From an uncultured bacterium (GTDB taxonomy: Bacteria > Planctomycetota > UBA1135 > GCA-002686595): a stretch of DNA of 33,184 nt. The translations under genes were made by a program, and so were the position numbers. Each line of letters starts with the position of its first letter. Positions within the stretch are counted from its first letter, which is position 1. The DNA lies in NCBI GenBank assembly GCA_937910685.1, contig CALEMP010000029.1, positions 1 through 33,184 of the forward strand, written 5' to 3'. The notes beneath the pieces are model-generated. The model worked only from the letters and a program-made list of their open reading frames with translations, ran no database searches and was not told the origin of the DNA. Shown piece after piece: positions 15,901 through 23,387 of this stretch.

Positions 15901-17318
15901 TCCCACGTTTTGCTGGGCCAGATCGGCCGGGATCGTTCTTCGCCCATGTAGTCACCCCAGGAAGAGGCGCGCATGCTCGGGCGGGGCTTTGATTTTATGG
16001 GTGCCTCAAGGGGGACAGGCTCTGGGGCCTCTTGCATTTCCTCGAACGCCACCACGGGGGCGGCTTCCACTTGGGGCTCGGGTGGATGGAGCACAATCCA
16101 TTCTTCCGCGGCGGGCTCGGCGATCACCTCGGGGGTCGCGGCCGGGGGAGCCTCGATGAATTCTTCACCGGCGTGATTCCACTCGAGGGCTTTTTCCGTT
16201 TCTAAAGAGGCGTCCGGTGTGAGGGTCGCGGTGGGCGTCGGCACAATCGCCACCTGGGGCGCGGCAGTGGTTGGAACCCTGGGCTCAAACGCGCTTGGGC
16301 TGGGGTTCAGTGTGGTTGGGGCCTGGGCAGTACCGACGCTTGTTATCGAGGGCGAATTACCGGAGGACTCTTGAGTCGGCGGATTCACAGGCGCGAGATT
16401 CACTGGCGCGGGGGTTGCGCTGGGGATGGGATGGGGCTCTTCCGCGCGAGAGGGGCTGGTCTCTTGGCGCGGGTTGGCGTCGGCTTCCGCGATGCCCTGG
16501 ACTTTTTCTTCCAGGTCCGAGGGGCCGGCCTTGGCGGCTTTTTCGTTGGCCAGGATTTCTTCCGCGAGGGCCGCGTAGTCCCGCGCGCCCCGGGACTCGG
16601 GCGCGTACTCGAAGATGGTCTGGGCGTGGGAGGGGGACTCCGCTAGGCGCACGTTGGTGGCAATCGTCGTCCTAAAGGTTTCGGTCGGAAAGAACCTGCG
16701 TAGCTCTCCCAGAACTTCCCGCGCCAAACGTAATCGCGCGTCATAGATCGAAGCTAGAACACCCGTCACCTTGAGCTCGGGATTGAGCCTAGCTTGCACT
16801 AGGTCGACGATCTCAAGCAGCTTGGAAAGGCCTTGAAGGGCGAAGAACTCGGTTTGGGCGACCACTAGGACTTCGCTGGCGGCGCACAGGGCATTCACCG
16901 AAAGCAAACCGAGGCTGGGGGGACAATCGATCAGGATGTAATCAAGCGGCTTGCCCGCCTGGGCTTCACGCTCGGCCCAAACGCTGAGCGAGTCTCGCAA
17001 AATAGTCTCGCGCCCAATGGTCGAGGCCAGCTCGAGCTCTGCACCAGAAAGGTCGATGTGGCTGGGCAAAATCTCAAGGCCCGGCGTGCTGGTCGTGCGC
17101 ACGGCGCTATCCAGGGGCGTAGCCGAACAAAGCACCGAGTAGGCCGAGGCCTCGCCGGGCTGGACTTCCACCCCGAGGTACATGGAGAGGTTGGCTTGGG
17201 GGTCGAAGTCCACCACGAGCACCCGCTGGCCTGCCCGTGCCAGGGCCGCGCCAAGATTGGCAACCGTGGTGGTCTTACCGACTCCCCCTTTTTGATTGAT
17301 GATGGCGATTCGACGCAT
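15897..17318 (-). CDS. parA: Chromosome-partitioning ATPase ParA with a long C-terminal extension
   Basis: ParA is a deviant Walker ATPase that binds the nucleoid and moves ParB-parS complexes apart. The first 265 or so residues are a complete ParA/Soj domain: KGGVGKTTT (10-18) with the signature lysine, FDPQANLS (38-45), ILIDCPPSLGLL (switch region), and the basic YDARLRLAREV stretch. The start is ATG 17318; the frame also has a GTG three codons upstream. Ordinary Soj proteins stop near residue 255-270. This one adds about 210 residues rich in Pro, Ala, Glu and Thr, ending in a compact motif with Trp and basic residues (WGDYMGEERSRPIWP). parB is about 10 kb away, an unusual separation. The gene is followed by bshA through an ATGA overlap and preceded by bshB1. 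Confidence 0.92.
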   Translation of the reverse strand: MRRIAIINQKGGVGKTTTVANLGAALARAGQRVLVVDFDPQANLSMYLGVEVQPGEASAYSVLCSATPLDSAVRTTSTPGLEILPSHIDLSGAELELASTIGRETILRDSLSVWAEREAQAGKPLDYILIDCPPSLGLLSVNALCAASEVLVVAQTEFFALQGLSKLLEIVDLVQARLNPELKVTGVLASIYDARLRLAREVLGELRRFFPTETFRTTIATNVRLAESPSHAQTIFEYAPESRGARDYAALAEEILANEKAAKAGPSDLEEKVQGIAEADANPRQETSPSRAEEPHPIPSATPAPVNLAPVNPPTQESSGNSPSITSVGTAQAPTTLNPSPSAFEPRVPTTAAPQVAIVPTPTATLTPDASLETEKALEWNHAGEEFIEAPPAATPEVIAEPAAEEWIVLHPPEPQVEAAPVVAFEEMQEAPEPVPLEAPIKSKPRPSMRASSWGDYMGEERSRPIWPSKTWE

Positions 17319-17407
17319 GAACCCCACAGTCTACTGTCTGGAGGAGGAGCCCTGGGGCTTTGGGGCATGCCAGGGGGATTGAGGCCCGTAGGAGCCCTTT
17401 CCCAAGC

Positions 17408-18142
17408 CTAGGCCGAACCGAGCAGGGCCAGCAGTCGGCTGTCTGCGCTCAGGGTGCCGGCGCACAGGAGGGGTTCGCCGAACTCCACGCCTATGGCTCC
17501 CCCATGGGTCCGGGCCTTGTGGGTCACTCGCTCGAGGATGTCTCGGCCCCGTAGGAAGTGAGCCCCATCGTCCTTTGGGCTGCTAGGGGCAAGTTGGCTG
17601 GCGTAGGCCTGGATGACCTCTACCTTGCGTTCAAAGTAGGCGCTGATATCCACCACCAGGCTGGGATCGAATCCCGTGTGGGATTGGAAAATGAATCTCT
17701 CCGGGGGGCGTTGGGCCGGGGGGCCTCCCGCTTGCTCTGCTAGACGCTTGAGACCCGCCAAATACCACCCATCGCGAGCCAATTCACCAGCTCCCCGATG
17801 GTCTGGATGGGGATCATCTGGATTGTGACCAACCACTATAGTTGGTCTAAGTTCCCGGATAGCTGCCGCCACGGCCTCGCGTTCGGAAATTCCGGCTACT
17901 AAACGCCCATCAGGCAGCCCAAGGTTGCGACGGACCGCGAGGCCCAGCTTCTGGCTCGCTTGGGCTGTCTCCTGGTCGCGGTCTTCTACGGTTCCACGGG
18001 TGCCCATCTCGCCCCGGGTCAGGTCCAGAATGCCCACTCGATGGCCTCGATCGGTCAAGCGCAGGATTGTGCCTCCGAGGGCAATTTCCGCATCGTCGGG
18101 GTGGGCGGCGATGATCAGGAGGTCTAGGTCGTGGGTGCTCAT
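17408..18142 (-). CDS. bshB1: Bacillithiol biosynthesis deacetylase BshB1 (PIG-L family)
   Basis: A zinc-dependent LmbE/PIG-L deacetylase that removes the acetyl group from GlcNAc-malate, the second step of bacillithiol synthesis. The 244-residue protein has the zinc motif AHPDDAEIALGG (13-24), DLTRGEMGTRGT (40-51), NLGLPDGR, and the second zinc/catalytic motif NPDDPHPDH. The C-terminal GGAIGVEFGEPL closely follows the BshB1 pattern (IG-V-YGEPF). A short C-terminal tail follows. ATG 18142 lies 14 bases from the bshC stop. The adjacency to bshC, with bshA two genes further on, makes BshB1 more likely than other PIG-L enzymes. A 90-base gap separates it from parA. Confidence 0.92.
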   Translation of the reverse strand: MSTHDLDLLIIAAHPDDAEIALGGTILRLTDRGHRVGILDLTRGEMGTRGTVEDRDQETAQASQKLGLAVRRNLGLPDGRLVAGISEREAVAAAIRELRPTIVVGHNPDDPHPDHRGAGELARDGWYLAGLKRLAEQAGGPPAQRPPERFIFQSHTGFDPSLVVDISAYFERKVEVIQAYASQLAPSSPKDDGAHFLRGRDILERVTHKARTHGGAIGVEFGEPLLCAGTLSADSRLLALLGSA

Positions 18143-18155
18143 GTGTTGTTGGGCC

Positions 18156-19769
18156 TTATGCGTCCTCAGGGGTTTTTGGGCGCGCAGTTTCTGGAAGCTG
18201 CACCAAAAGGTGTTCGGTGCTTAGGGCGGGGATCTCCGCATAGAGGGAGTCCACCCATTCTGGACCATGGGGAGCCATAAATTGAAGGGCCGTGAGCACT
18301 CGCTCTTGGGGCAGGGTCCGGGGCATGAGCGCGTGGTTCAATCGGCGCACATGACGGTCGCCGCGCCCCGCCTGGTTCTGGTGCACCCGCCGGGCCTTGC
18401 GGGTTAGGCGCGCTACTTCCTTGGCATTCAGGTTGGCCGTGCGCTTCAGGCTGGAGCCGAGGGCGGGTTCCAGTTGGCTCAACGCTTCGCGCAGGCTAAG
18501 TAGCTCGGCACGTTGGTTTTGCTCAAGGGTTTCCAGTTGCTTCAGGATGGCCGGTTCGTCTTCTATCGCTGCGGGTGGCCGCCAGTCTCCTTTGGTGCGC
18601 ATGACTTGCTCGGGGGTGGTGTCCTCCACTGCAAGTGCGCGGGAGGTTTCCCCGTCCACCACGGTCAAGCTCACCCGGGGCGCAAAGGGTGTGATGGGAA
18701 TGCCAAGGGACTCTCGCACATGGACCAGCTGGCGGTGATAGGCGTATTCGCCGTAGCCGCCGATGGTGACCGCCACGGGTAAGGCGATGTCTTGGACCAA
18801 GGGTCGCAGGAGGGCGCCGGCGGACCAGTCCTCTGGATCTTGAATGATCAAAGCAGCGAGCTCGGAAGGGGTGCAAGATCCATCTCTGCCGTCTTCTTCA
18901 AACCCATCGCCGCCAGGGCGAAGGGCGCGCCTGCCCGCATCGGTCACATGAAAAGCTAGGGCCGCGCGGCTTGGGTCAATGGCCGGATCCTTGGCCATTT
19001 GCAGGGGCTGCAGCGGGTTACTGCCCACCACACCAGCTAGGGCTCGGGAAAGGGCGGGGCGAATCCAGTCGGGTTCAAGCACCACCAAACCGTGGGTTCC
19101 CAAGAGGGCGGTCAGTCCCCGGGTAAGGGCGCGGGCCAGGGTTTCTCCCGGGCGAGGCAGCAACAACTCAAGAGCCCACTCCACATGCTTGCTGTCCCCA
19201 AACGCTTGACGCAGTCCGGCTGACATGGACTGCAGTTGGTGGTGCTCTTCGGTCAAAAGCACCTTTCCGATGGGCATGCGACTGGAGCCCGCCCCGGCTA
19301 GGCCGAGCTTTTGCAAATCATGGTTGCTGTTGAGCACCCACGCGTGATGCACCTCGGCCCAATCGTGATCGTCCGCATGGTTCCAAAAAACCGGAACCAC
19401 GGGCTGCCCCCACTTATTCGACAACTCATGGCTTAAGCGACATGCCTGCATCGCCTTGTAAAGGGTGTAGAGCGGGCCCCCCACCAAACCGGGCTGTTGA
19501 CCCGTGATGACGCAGGTTGTGCCGGGCCGCTCAAGCAGGCTGATCGAGGTAGTGACGCGGCTGGGGATTTCCAGGGCCGAGAGCCCCTTGCCTAAATCTT
19601 CGGCCAGTTGTTTTCGCTCTAATGCGGTTAGCCGTTCCGTGGGCTCTGGAATTTGTTCAAGACGTTGCACCAGGGGCAAGCTGCTGCCATCGCTGCCACT
19701 CAAGCCCGCCCGGGCCACTGCGCTCAGCCCGAGAATATCCGCAGGCAAGGACCTGGTGTTTAGATTCAA
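18156..19769 (-). CDS. bshC: Putative cysteine ligase BshC (bacillithiol synthesis)
   Basis: BshC is thought to add L-cysteine to GlcN-malate in the final bacillithiol step. The defining motif is ITGQQPGLVGGPLYTLYKAM, followed by VPVFWNHADDHDWAEVHHAW, both typical of the family. A C-terminal coiled-coil-like region (about residues 430-480 of the mature frame) and an RRLNHALMPRTLPQER ending are also typical. I set the start at TTG 19769, one base past the pyrF stop, with GGGAG nine bases before it (complement of 19779-19783). This gives 537 residues, matching the usual length near 540. The frame remains open further upstream to 20060 but that part overlaps pyrF and is not family-like. It is translationally linked with pyrF and bshB1. 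Confidence 0.92.
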   Translation of the reverse strand: MNLNTRSLPADILGLSAVARAGLSGSDGSSLPLVQRLEQIPEPTERLTALERKQLAEDLGKGLSALEIPSRVTTSISLLERPGTTCVITGQQPGLVGGPLYTLYKAMQACRLSHELSNKWGQPVVPVFWNHADDHDWAEVHHAWVLNSNHDLQKLGLAGAGSSRMPIGKVLLTEEHHQLQSMSAGLRQAFGDSKHVEWALELLLPRPGETLARALTRGLTALLGTHGLVVLEPDWIRPALSRALAGVVGSNPLQPLQMAKDPAIDPSRAALAFHVTDAGRRALRPGGDGFEEDGRDGSCTPSELAALIIQDPEDWSAGALLRPLVQDIALPVAVTIGGYGEYAYHRQLVHVRESLGIPITPFAPRVSLTVVDGETSRALAVEDTTPEQVMRTKGDWRPPAAIEDEPAILKQLETLEQNQRAELLSLREALSQLEPALGSSLKRTANLNAKEVARLTRKARRVHQNQAGRGDRHVRRLNHALMPRTLPQERVLTALQFMAPHGPEWVDSLYAEIPALSTEHLLVQLPETARPKTPEDA

Positions 19770-19770
19770 C

Positions 19771-20664
19771 CTAGCAAGCTCCCGTGGCTGCGAGGTCCGC
19801 GCGCATTTGGTCGAGGGCTTGGCTCGTGGCGTCGCGCCAAGGGGTTTTTGGATCCCGGGCGGGGTACAAAATACCTCGGGAGGAATTGACCAGGACTCCG
19901 CGGCCGCCGGGCAAGAAACCCGCGACCACATCTTCCGCGCCGGCGCCCTGGGCTCCGTAGCCGGGCAGTAGCAGGGGTGTTCTAGGCATGCGCTCGCGCA
20001 GGGCTTTGAGTTCGGTGGGATGTGTTGCCCCCACCACGGCCCCCACCGAAGAAAGGCCACAGGACCCGATCAACTCTTCGCCCCAAGCAACCACCGCATC
20101 GGCGATTTGGTTGGTCAAGGTCGGGTTGCCTTTGGTTTGAAACTGTTCTCCGCCGGGATTGGAGGTGCGTACCAGGATGTAAATCCCCGTATCCGATTCG
20201 CGGCAGGCTTCCAGGAAGGGCGTGATCGAATCATGACCTAGGAGTGGGTTGACCGTGACCGCATCACAAAGGGTGCGCGGGTCAGTCTTCGGTGTTCCGG
20301 TTAAGAAGGCGGTCGCATAGGCGGCGGCGGTAGAGCCAATGTCCCCGCGTTTCACGTCTCCGATCACGAGCAAGCCTGCGTCTCGTGCATGGCCCACTAC
20401 CCGTTCCCATTGGGCAACCCCATCGTGGCCCAGGACCTCGAAAAAGGCCGACTGGGGCTTGACCGCCGCAACCCGTTCGGAGATCACGTCAATCACCGCA
20501 CAGAGAAAGTCCCCCATGGACGCGGCCTGTTCGGCGCGTGAGGCCTCGGGGTCGTGGACGGCGGCAAACTCCGTGGGGATGCGGTCGAGAAAAGGGTCGA
20601 GGCCCACAAGGGCTGGACTGCCCTTTTGGGCGATGGCTTGGTCGAGGCGGTCAGCAAAGGTCAT
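19771..20664 (-). CDS. pyrF: Orotidine 5'-phosphate decarboxylase
   Basis: PyrF converts OMP to UMP in the last step of pyrimidine synthesis. The 297-residue length and motifs match the longer, type 2 form: PALVGLDPF (17-25), AVKPQSAFFE (67-76), the catalytic DVKRGDIGSTA (103-113, with K105), VNPLLGHDSITPF, and the phosphate-binding LPGYGAQG. I chose ATG 20664 because GGGAG stands eight bases before it (20677-20673); an ATG five codons upstream (20679) is also in frame. A GCTAGAAT element at 20698-20705 overlaps the hemW stop and may give it its own promoter. It is followed by bshC after one base. A pyrimidine gene in a bacillithiol operon is odd but may reflect only shared transcription. Confidence 0.93.
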   Translation of the reverse strand: MTFADRLDQAIAQKGSPALVGLDPFLDRIPTEFAAVHDPEASRAEQAASMGDFLCAVIDVISERVAAVKPQSAFFEVLGHDGVAQWERVVGHARDAGLLVIGDVKRGDIGSTAAAYATAFLTGTPKTDPRTLCDAVTVNPLLGHDSITPFLEACRESDTGIYILVRTSNPGGEQFQTKGNPTLTNQIADAVVAWGEELIGSCGLSSVGAVVGATHPTELKALRERMPRTPLLLPGYGAQGAGAEDVVAGFLPGGRGVLVNSSRGILYPARDPKTPWRDATSQALDQMRADLAATGAC

Positions 20665-20695
20665 GGCAGTTGCTCCCATGTGGGAGAGGAGGGCT

Positions 20696-21943
20696 TCATT
20701 CTAGCGCGCCCACCGGGGCTGATTTGGGCTCGCAATCTCCGGCCACCTTGCGCAGAAACTGGACGGCGATGGCGTCCGCTACGGGGCGGCCCTTGGGGGT
20801 TAAACAGAAGCGCTCTTCACCCAGGTCGGTCTTGATTTCCAGGAGCCCCAGCTCGATCATTTCACGGGCCACGGGGAGGGCCGGGTCTTGGTCTGGGGGG
20901 CCGTTCCAGTGTGCGGCGGCCCGGACTTGGGCGGGATTGAGGCCCTCCGCTAAGCGTAGACCCAACCACCAGCCCTCGGCGAGGCGGGTCAAATCGCTGG
21001 GCTCATCGCGCCATTGGGTCGCGTGGCCGGAGGACTCGATCCACCTCAAATAGGGTGCGATACCCCGGGGATTTCCGGCCCGAACACTGCCAACCTTGCT
21101 GACGGCCCCAGGGCCCAGGCCCAGGTAGGTCCCGTTCTTCCAGTAATTGATGTTATGCAGGCACTCGTGTCCCTTTAATGAGTAGTTAGACACCTCATAG
21201 GCCCCTAGGCCGGCCTCCCCGCAGAGCTCCTTGGCACGCTCAAAGAGGGTCAACTCCAGCTCTTCCGGGGCTTTGGCCAGGCGCCCCTGGTCGAGCCATT
21301 GCTTAAACCTGGTCTCTTCCTCATATGTGAGGTTGTAGGCGGATATATGTTGGGTAGTTAGTGCCAGAACTTCCCCGAGGTCGTGTTCCCAGCGCTCCAG
21401 GGTCTGTCCAGGCCATGCGTAGATCAGATCGGCGCTTAGGTGCTCGACCCCCGCCTCCCGCGCGGCTTCAAGGGCCCTCAGGCCATCCGGGCCCTTGTGG
21501 ACGCGCCCAAAGAGTTCGAGCACATCATCGTCGAGGGCTTGCACCCCCACCGAGAGGCGCGGGATGCCAAGGTCCAAGAGGGCTCGTGCCTTGTCCCGGT
21601 CGAGACTCTCCGGGTTGCACTCGGCCGTGGCTTCGATCACCGAATCGCGCCAGCCGGTGATCTCTTGCAGACCATCGAGCAACCTTTTCAACAACTTGGC
21701 GGGTAAGAGGCTCGGGGTGCCTCCCCCAAGAAAAAGGGTCTTGGGGTTTTTGGGTGCGCGCCCCGCGGCCTCAACCAGAATTGCGTCCACCATGCCCCCA
21801 AGATCCTGGCCCTCGGCCGGGACGGAGAAGAAGTCACAGTAGTGGCACTTGGCGGCGCAAAAGGGAAGGTGCACATAGAGCGCCGTGCCCTCTTCTGGTT
21901 GGGGCAGGGCCAGCTCTGGCGGCGAGGTCTTGTGAAAACTCAT
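20696..21943 (-). CDS. hemW: Radical SAM family heme chaperone HemW
   Basis: HemW is a radical SAM protein that binds and delivers heme; it resembles coproporphyrinogen dehydrogenase HemN but is not one. The radical SAM cluster motif CAAKCHYC is at residues 29-36 (C29, C33, C36), preceded by YVHLPFC. The family stretches FLGGGTPSLL, TAECNPESL, RLSVGVQALDD and HISAYNLTYEEET follow, and HNINYWKNGTYLGLGPGAVS near residue 270 is characteristic. A C-terminal HemN-type domain is present. HemW has one Cys after CxxxCxYC-like spacing, with F following (CDFF), which favours HemW over HemN (CxxxCxYCxC). The 415-residue length is normal. The start is ATG 21943, ten bases from the preceding stop. Confidence 0.93.
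   Translation of the reverse strand: MSFHKTSPPELALPQPEEGTALYVHLPFCAAKCHYCDFFSVPAEGQDLGGMVDAILVEAAGRAPKNPKTLFLGGGTPSLLPAKLLKRLLDGLQEITGWRDSVIEATAECNPESLDRDKARALLDLGIPRLSVGVQALDDDVLELFGRVHKGPDGLRALEAAREAGVEHLSADLIYAWPGQTLERWEHDLGEVLALTTQHISAYNLTYEEETRFKQWLDQGRLAKAPEELELTLFERAKELCGEAGLGAYEVSNYSLKGHECLHNINYWKNGTYLGLGPGAVSKVGSVRAGNPRGIAPYLRWIESSGHATQWRDEPSDLTRLAEGWWLGLRLAEGLNPAQVRAAAHWNGPPDQDPALPVAREMIELGLLEIKTDLGEERFCLTPKGRPVADAIAVQFLRKVAGDCEPKSAPVGALE
20698..20703 (-). promoter_or_regulatory. Possible -10 element (TAGAAT) for pyrF
   Basis: CGCTAGAATGAAG reads leftward across the hemW stop, about 33 bases before the chosen pyrF ATG. It shares the GCTAGAAT octamer with other sites here. It could serve as a promoter for the pyrF-bsh-parA run. 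No -35 match is seen. Confidence 0.3.
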
Positions 21944-21952
21944 CAGGCAGCC

Positions 21953-22327
21953 TTAACCTTTCGCTCCATTGGGAGCGGCTTCCGACTGACCGAGATAGGT
22001 CAGGGCTTGCAACATGGCAGCCTCAAGGGTCAGACCCTCAGCCGCGCGCGGCGCGAGGTCTTCCCCGACGCAACCAAAAATACGCAAGGCACAGTTCAGG
22101 AGCCCGTCGACTTCGGTTTTGAGGTAGTCCTGGACCGTCTCGGGATTCTCAAAGTCCCCCGCCAGCACCACCACCTCGGTGAGTTGCTCCAGCAGCCATT
22201 CACGGTCGCGAATCTTCGTTGGGTGGCGGAAGAGAACCACCAATAAGCCCCCGACAATCTTGTGTTGCTGGGGGTCCATTCTCGCCAAGCTCATCGCCAG
22301 CGCTTCGCGGTCAATTCCCGATGCCAT
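21953..22327 (-). CDS. Small protein of unknown function between sigma factor and hemW
   Basis: No family is recognised. The protein has 124 residues from ATG 22327; a GTG two codons earlier is possible. It is predicted to be mostly alpha-helical and acidic, with a run that could be a hydrophobic helix or a core segment (HKIVGGLLVVLFRH, about residues 22-35). Two later helical segments, EVVVLAGDFE and EGLTLEAAMLQALTYLG, are separated by a short loop. Cysteines occur in LLNCALRIFGCVGED, possibly not functional. It is tightly packed between the sigma-70 gene and hemW, in the same direction, and is probably co-transcribed. It does not match anti-sigma factors that I know, so a link to the sigma factor is only suggested by position. 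Confidence 0.65.
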   Translation of the reverse strand: MASGIDREALAMSLARMDPQQHKIVGGLLVVLFRHPTKIRDREWLLEQLTEVVVLAGDFENPETVQDYLKTEVDGLLNCALRIFGCVGEDLAPRAAEGLTLEAAMLQALTYLGQSEAAPNGAKG

Positions 22328-22370
22328 GGGCACAGGATAACCGCCAGTGGACCGCTAGCGGCCAAATGCG

Positions 22371-23318
22371 CTAGTTTTCGTCCAATGTCTCGTGCAGTTG
22401 TCGCAGAGCATCCTGTTCGATTTGGCGCACACGCTCGCGGGTGACGCCGACCACCTCGCCGATGGCCTTGAGGGTCATGGGCTCCATGCCAGGGTCGAGG
22501 CCGTAGCGCAGGCGCAGAATGGTCCCGTCGCGCTCCCCTAGGGCTCCTAACAGCTCGCGCAGGCGTGAAACTAGGTCCTTTTGGGTGACGGATTCAGCGG
22601 GAGTGGCGGTGCGGGTGTCCTGCACTGTGTCCTGATTCTGACTGAGGATGTCCAGGGAGACCTGACTTGCGGATGTGTTCTCTAGGGCCTGCTTGAGAAG
22701 GGGCCAGGACTCGCTCGGTATTTCGAGCTCTTGGGCGACTTCCTCCACGGTGGGTGCGCGGCCCAGTACATAGGTCAATTCCGTGGACGTGGAGCGCCAC
22801 TTATTCAGCATCTCGGACATGTATCCCGGCACGCGCACGGAGCGCACCGTATTGGTCAGGGCGCGGCGAATCGATTGTTTGATCCACCAGGTTCCGTAGG
22901 TCGAAAAGCGGCAACCGGCTTCAGGATCAAACTTTTCCACGGCCCGCATGAGGCCGATGTTGCCCTCTGCGATGAGGTCCTGCAGGTTCAGGCCACGGCC
23001 GGAGTAGAGCTTGGCCACGGACACGACCAGGCGCAGATTGGCCCGGATCATGTGTTCTCGTGCCTCGGCATCGCCCGCTTGAATGCGGGCGCCGAGCTCG
23101 GTTTCCTCTTCCCTTGTCAGGAGTGAGACCTCGTTGATTTCAACAAGGTAGGTTTCAAGGCAGCGTTCTGAGCTGATAGCGGGCCTCCCGAAGGGACGGA
23201 TGGGGGTTGAGTGAAATGGGGGACAGGGAAGGTTCTCCTGCCTAGGGATTGATCGGAATAGGGGGAGGGTTCTCTTGAGGCGCGTTTGGATGAGGCACCT
23301 GCAGGCCCGTGCAGGCAC
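22371..23318 (-). CDS. RNA polymerase sigma-70 family factor (RpoD/RpoS-like)
   Basis: The factor directs RNA polymerase to promoters. The sigma-70 order is complete: region 1.2 ([19 protein letters not shown]), region 2 with [20 protein letters not shown] and the -10-binding [15 protein letters not shown], region 3, and region 4 with the -35-reading [20 protein letters not shown]. Region 1.1 is absent, so it is more like group 2 or RpoS-type factors than RpoD. The start is uncertain: region 1.2 begins about 53 codons inside the frame and no ATG, GTG or TTG lies between it and GTG 23318. The GTG would put the five right-most 10-bp repeats upstream, but code the N-terminus from repeat DNA. Either the start is GTG, an uncommon codon such as ATC is used, or there is a sequence error. 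Confidence 0.9.
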   Translation of the reverse strand: MPARACRCLIQTRLKRTLPLFRSIPRQENLPCPPFHSTPIRPFGRPAISSERCLETYLVEINEVSLLTREEETELGARIQAGDAEAREHMIRANLRLVVSVAKLYSGRGLNLQDLIAEGNIGLMRAVEKFDPEAGCRFSTYGTWWIKQSIRRALTNTVRSVRVPGYMSEMLNKWRSTSTELTYVLGRAPTVEEVAQELEIPSESWPLLKQALENTSASQVSLDILSQNQDTVQDTRTATPAESVTQKDLVSRLRELLGALGERDGTILRLRYGLDPGMEPMTLKAIGEVVGVTRERVRQIEQDALRQLHETLDEN

Positions 23319-23350
23319 CCTCAGGGCCCCCCAGGCCCCTTCAGGCGGGT
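23291..23350. repeat. Six in-register 10-bp CAGG-type direct repeats before the HPr-fusion promoter
   Basis: Six decamers follow one another without gaps: TGAGGCACCT, GCAGGCCCGT, GCAGGCACCC, TCAGGGCCCC, CCAGGCCCCT and TCAGGCGGGT. Positions 2-5 read CAGG in five and GAGG in one. They end eight bases before an extended -10 element and cover the place where a -35 box would be. Ten-base spacing puts all copies on one face of the DNA, as for a cooperatively bound activator or repressor. The left part overlaps the possible 5' end of the sigma gene. Confidence 0.7.
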
Positions 23351-23358
23351 GTTTTAGT

Positions 23359-23367
23359 TGGTATAAT
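23359..23367 (+). promoter_or_regulatory. Extended -10 promoter (TGG TATAAT)
   Basis: A perfect TATAAT at 23362-23367 is preceded by TGG, the extended -10 form. A start of transcription near 23374 would give a leader of about 14 bases to the ATG at 23388. No TTGACA-like box is present at 17 bases; the decamer repeats occupy that place, hinting at regulator-dependent use. Confidence 0.65.
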
Positions 23368-23387
23368 GACGCCTACCCTGAATCCCC

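Noticed and set aside
19770..20060. Upstream extension of bshC
   Set aside because: It overlaps pyrF out of frame, lacks BshC similarity, and TTG 19769 has a GGGAG site and gives the family length.
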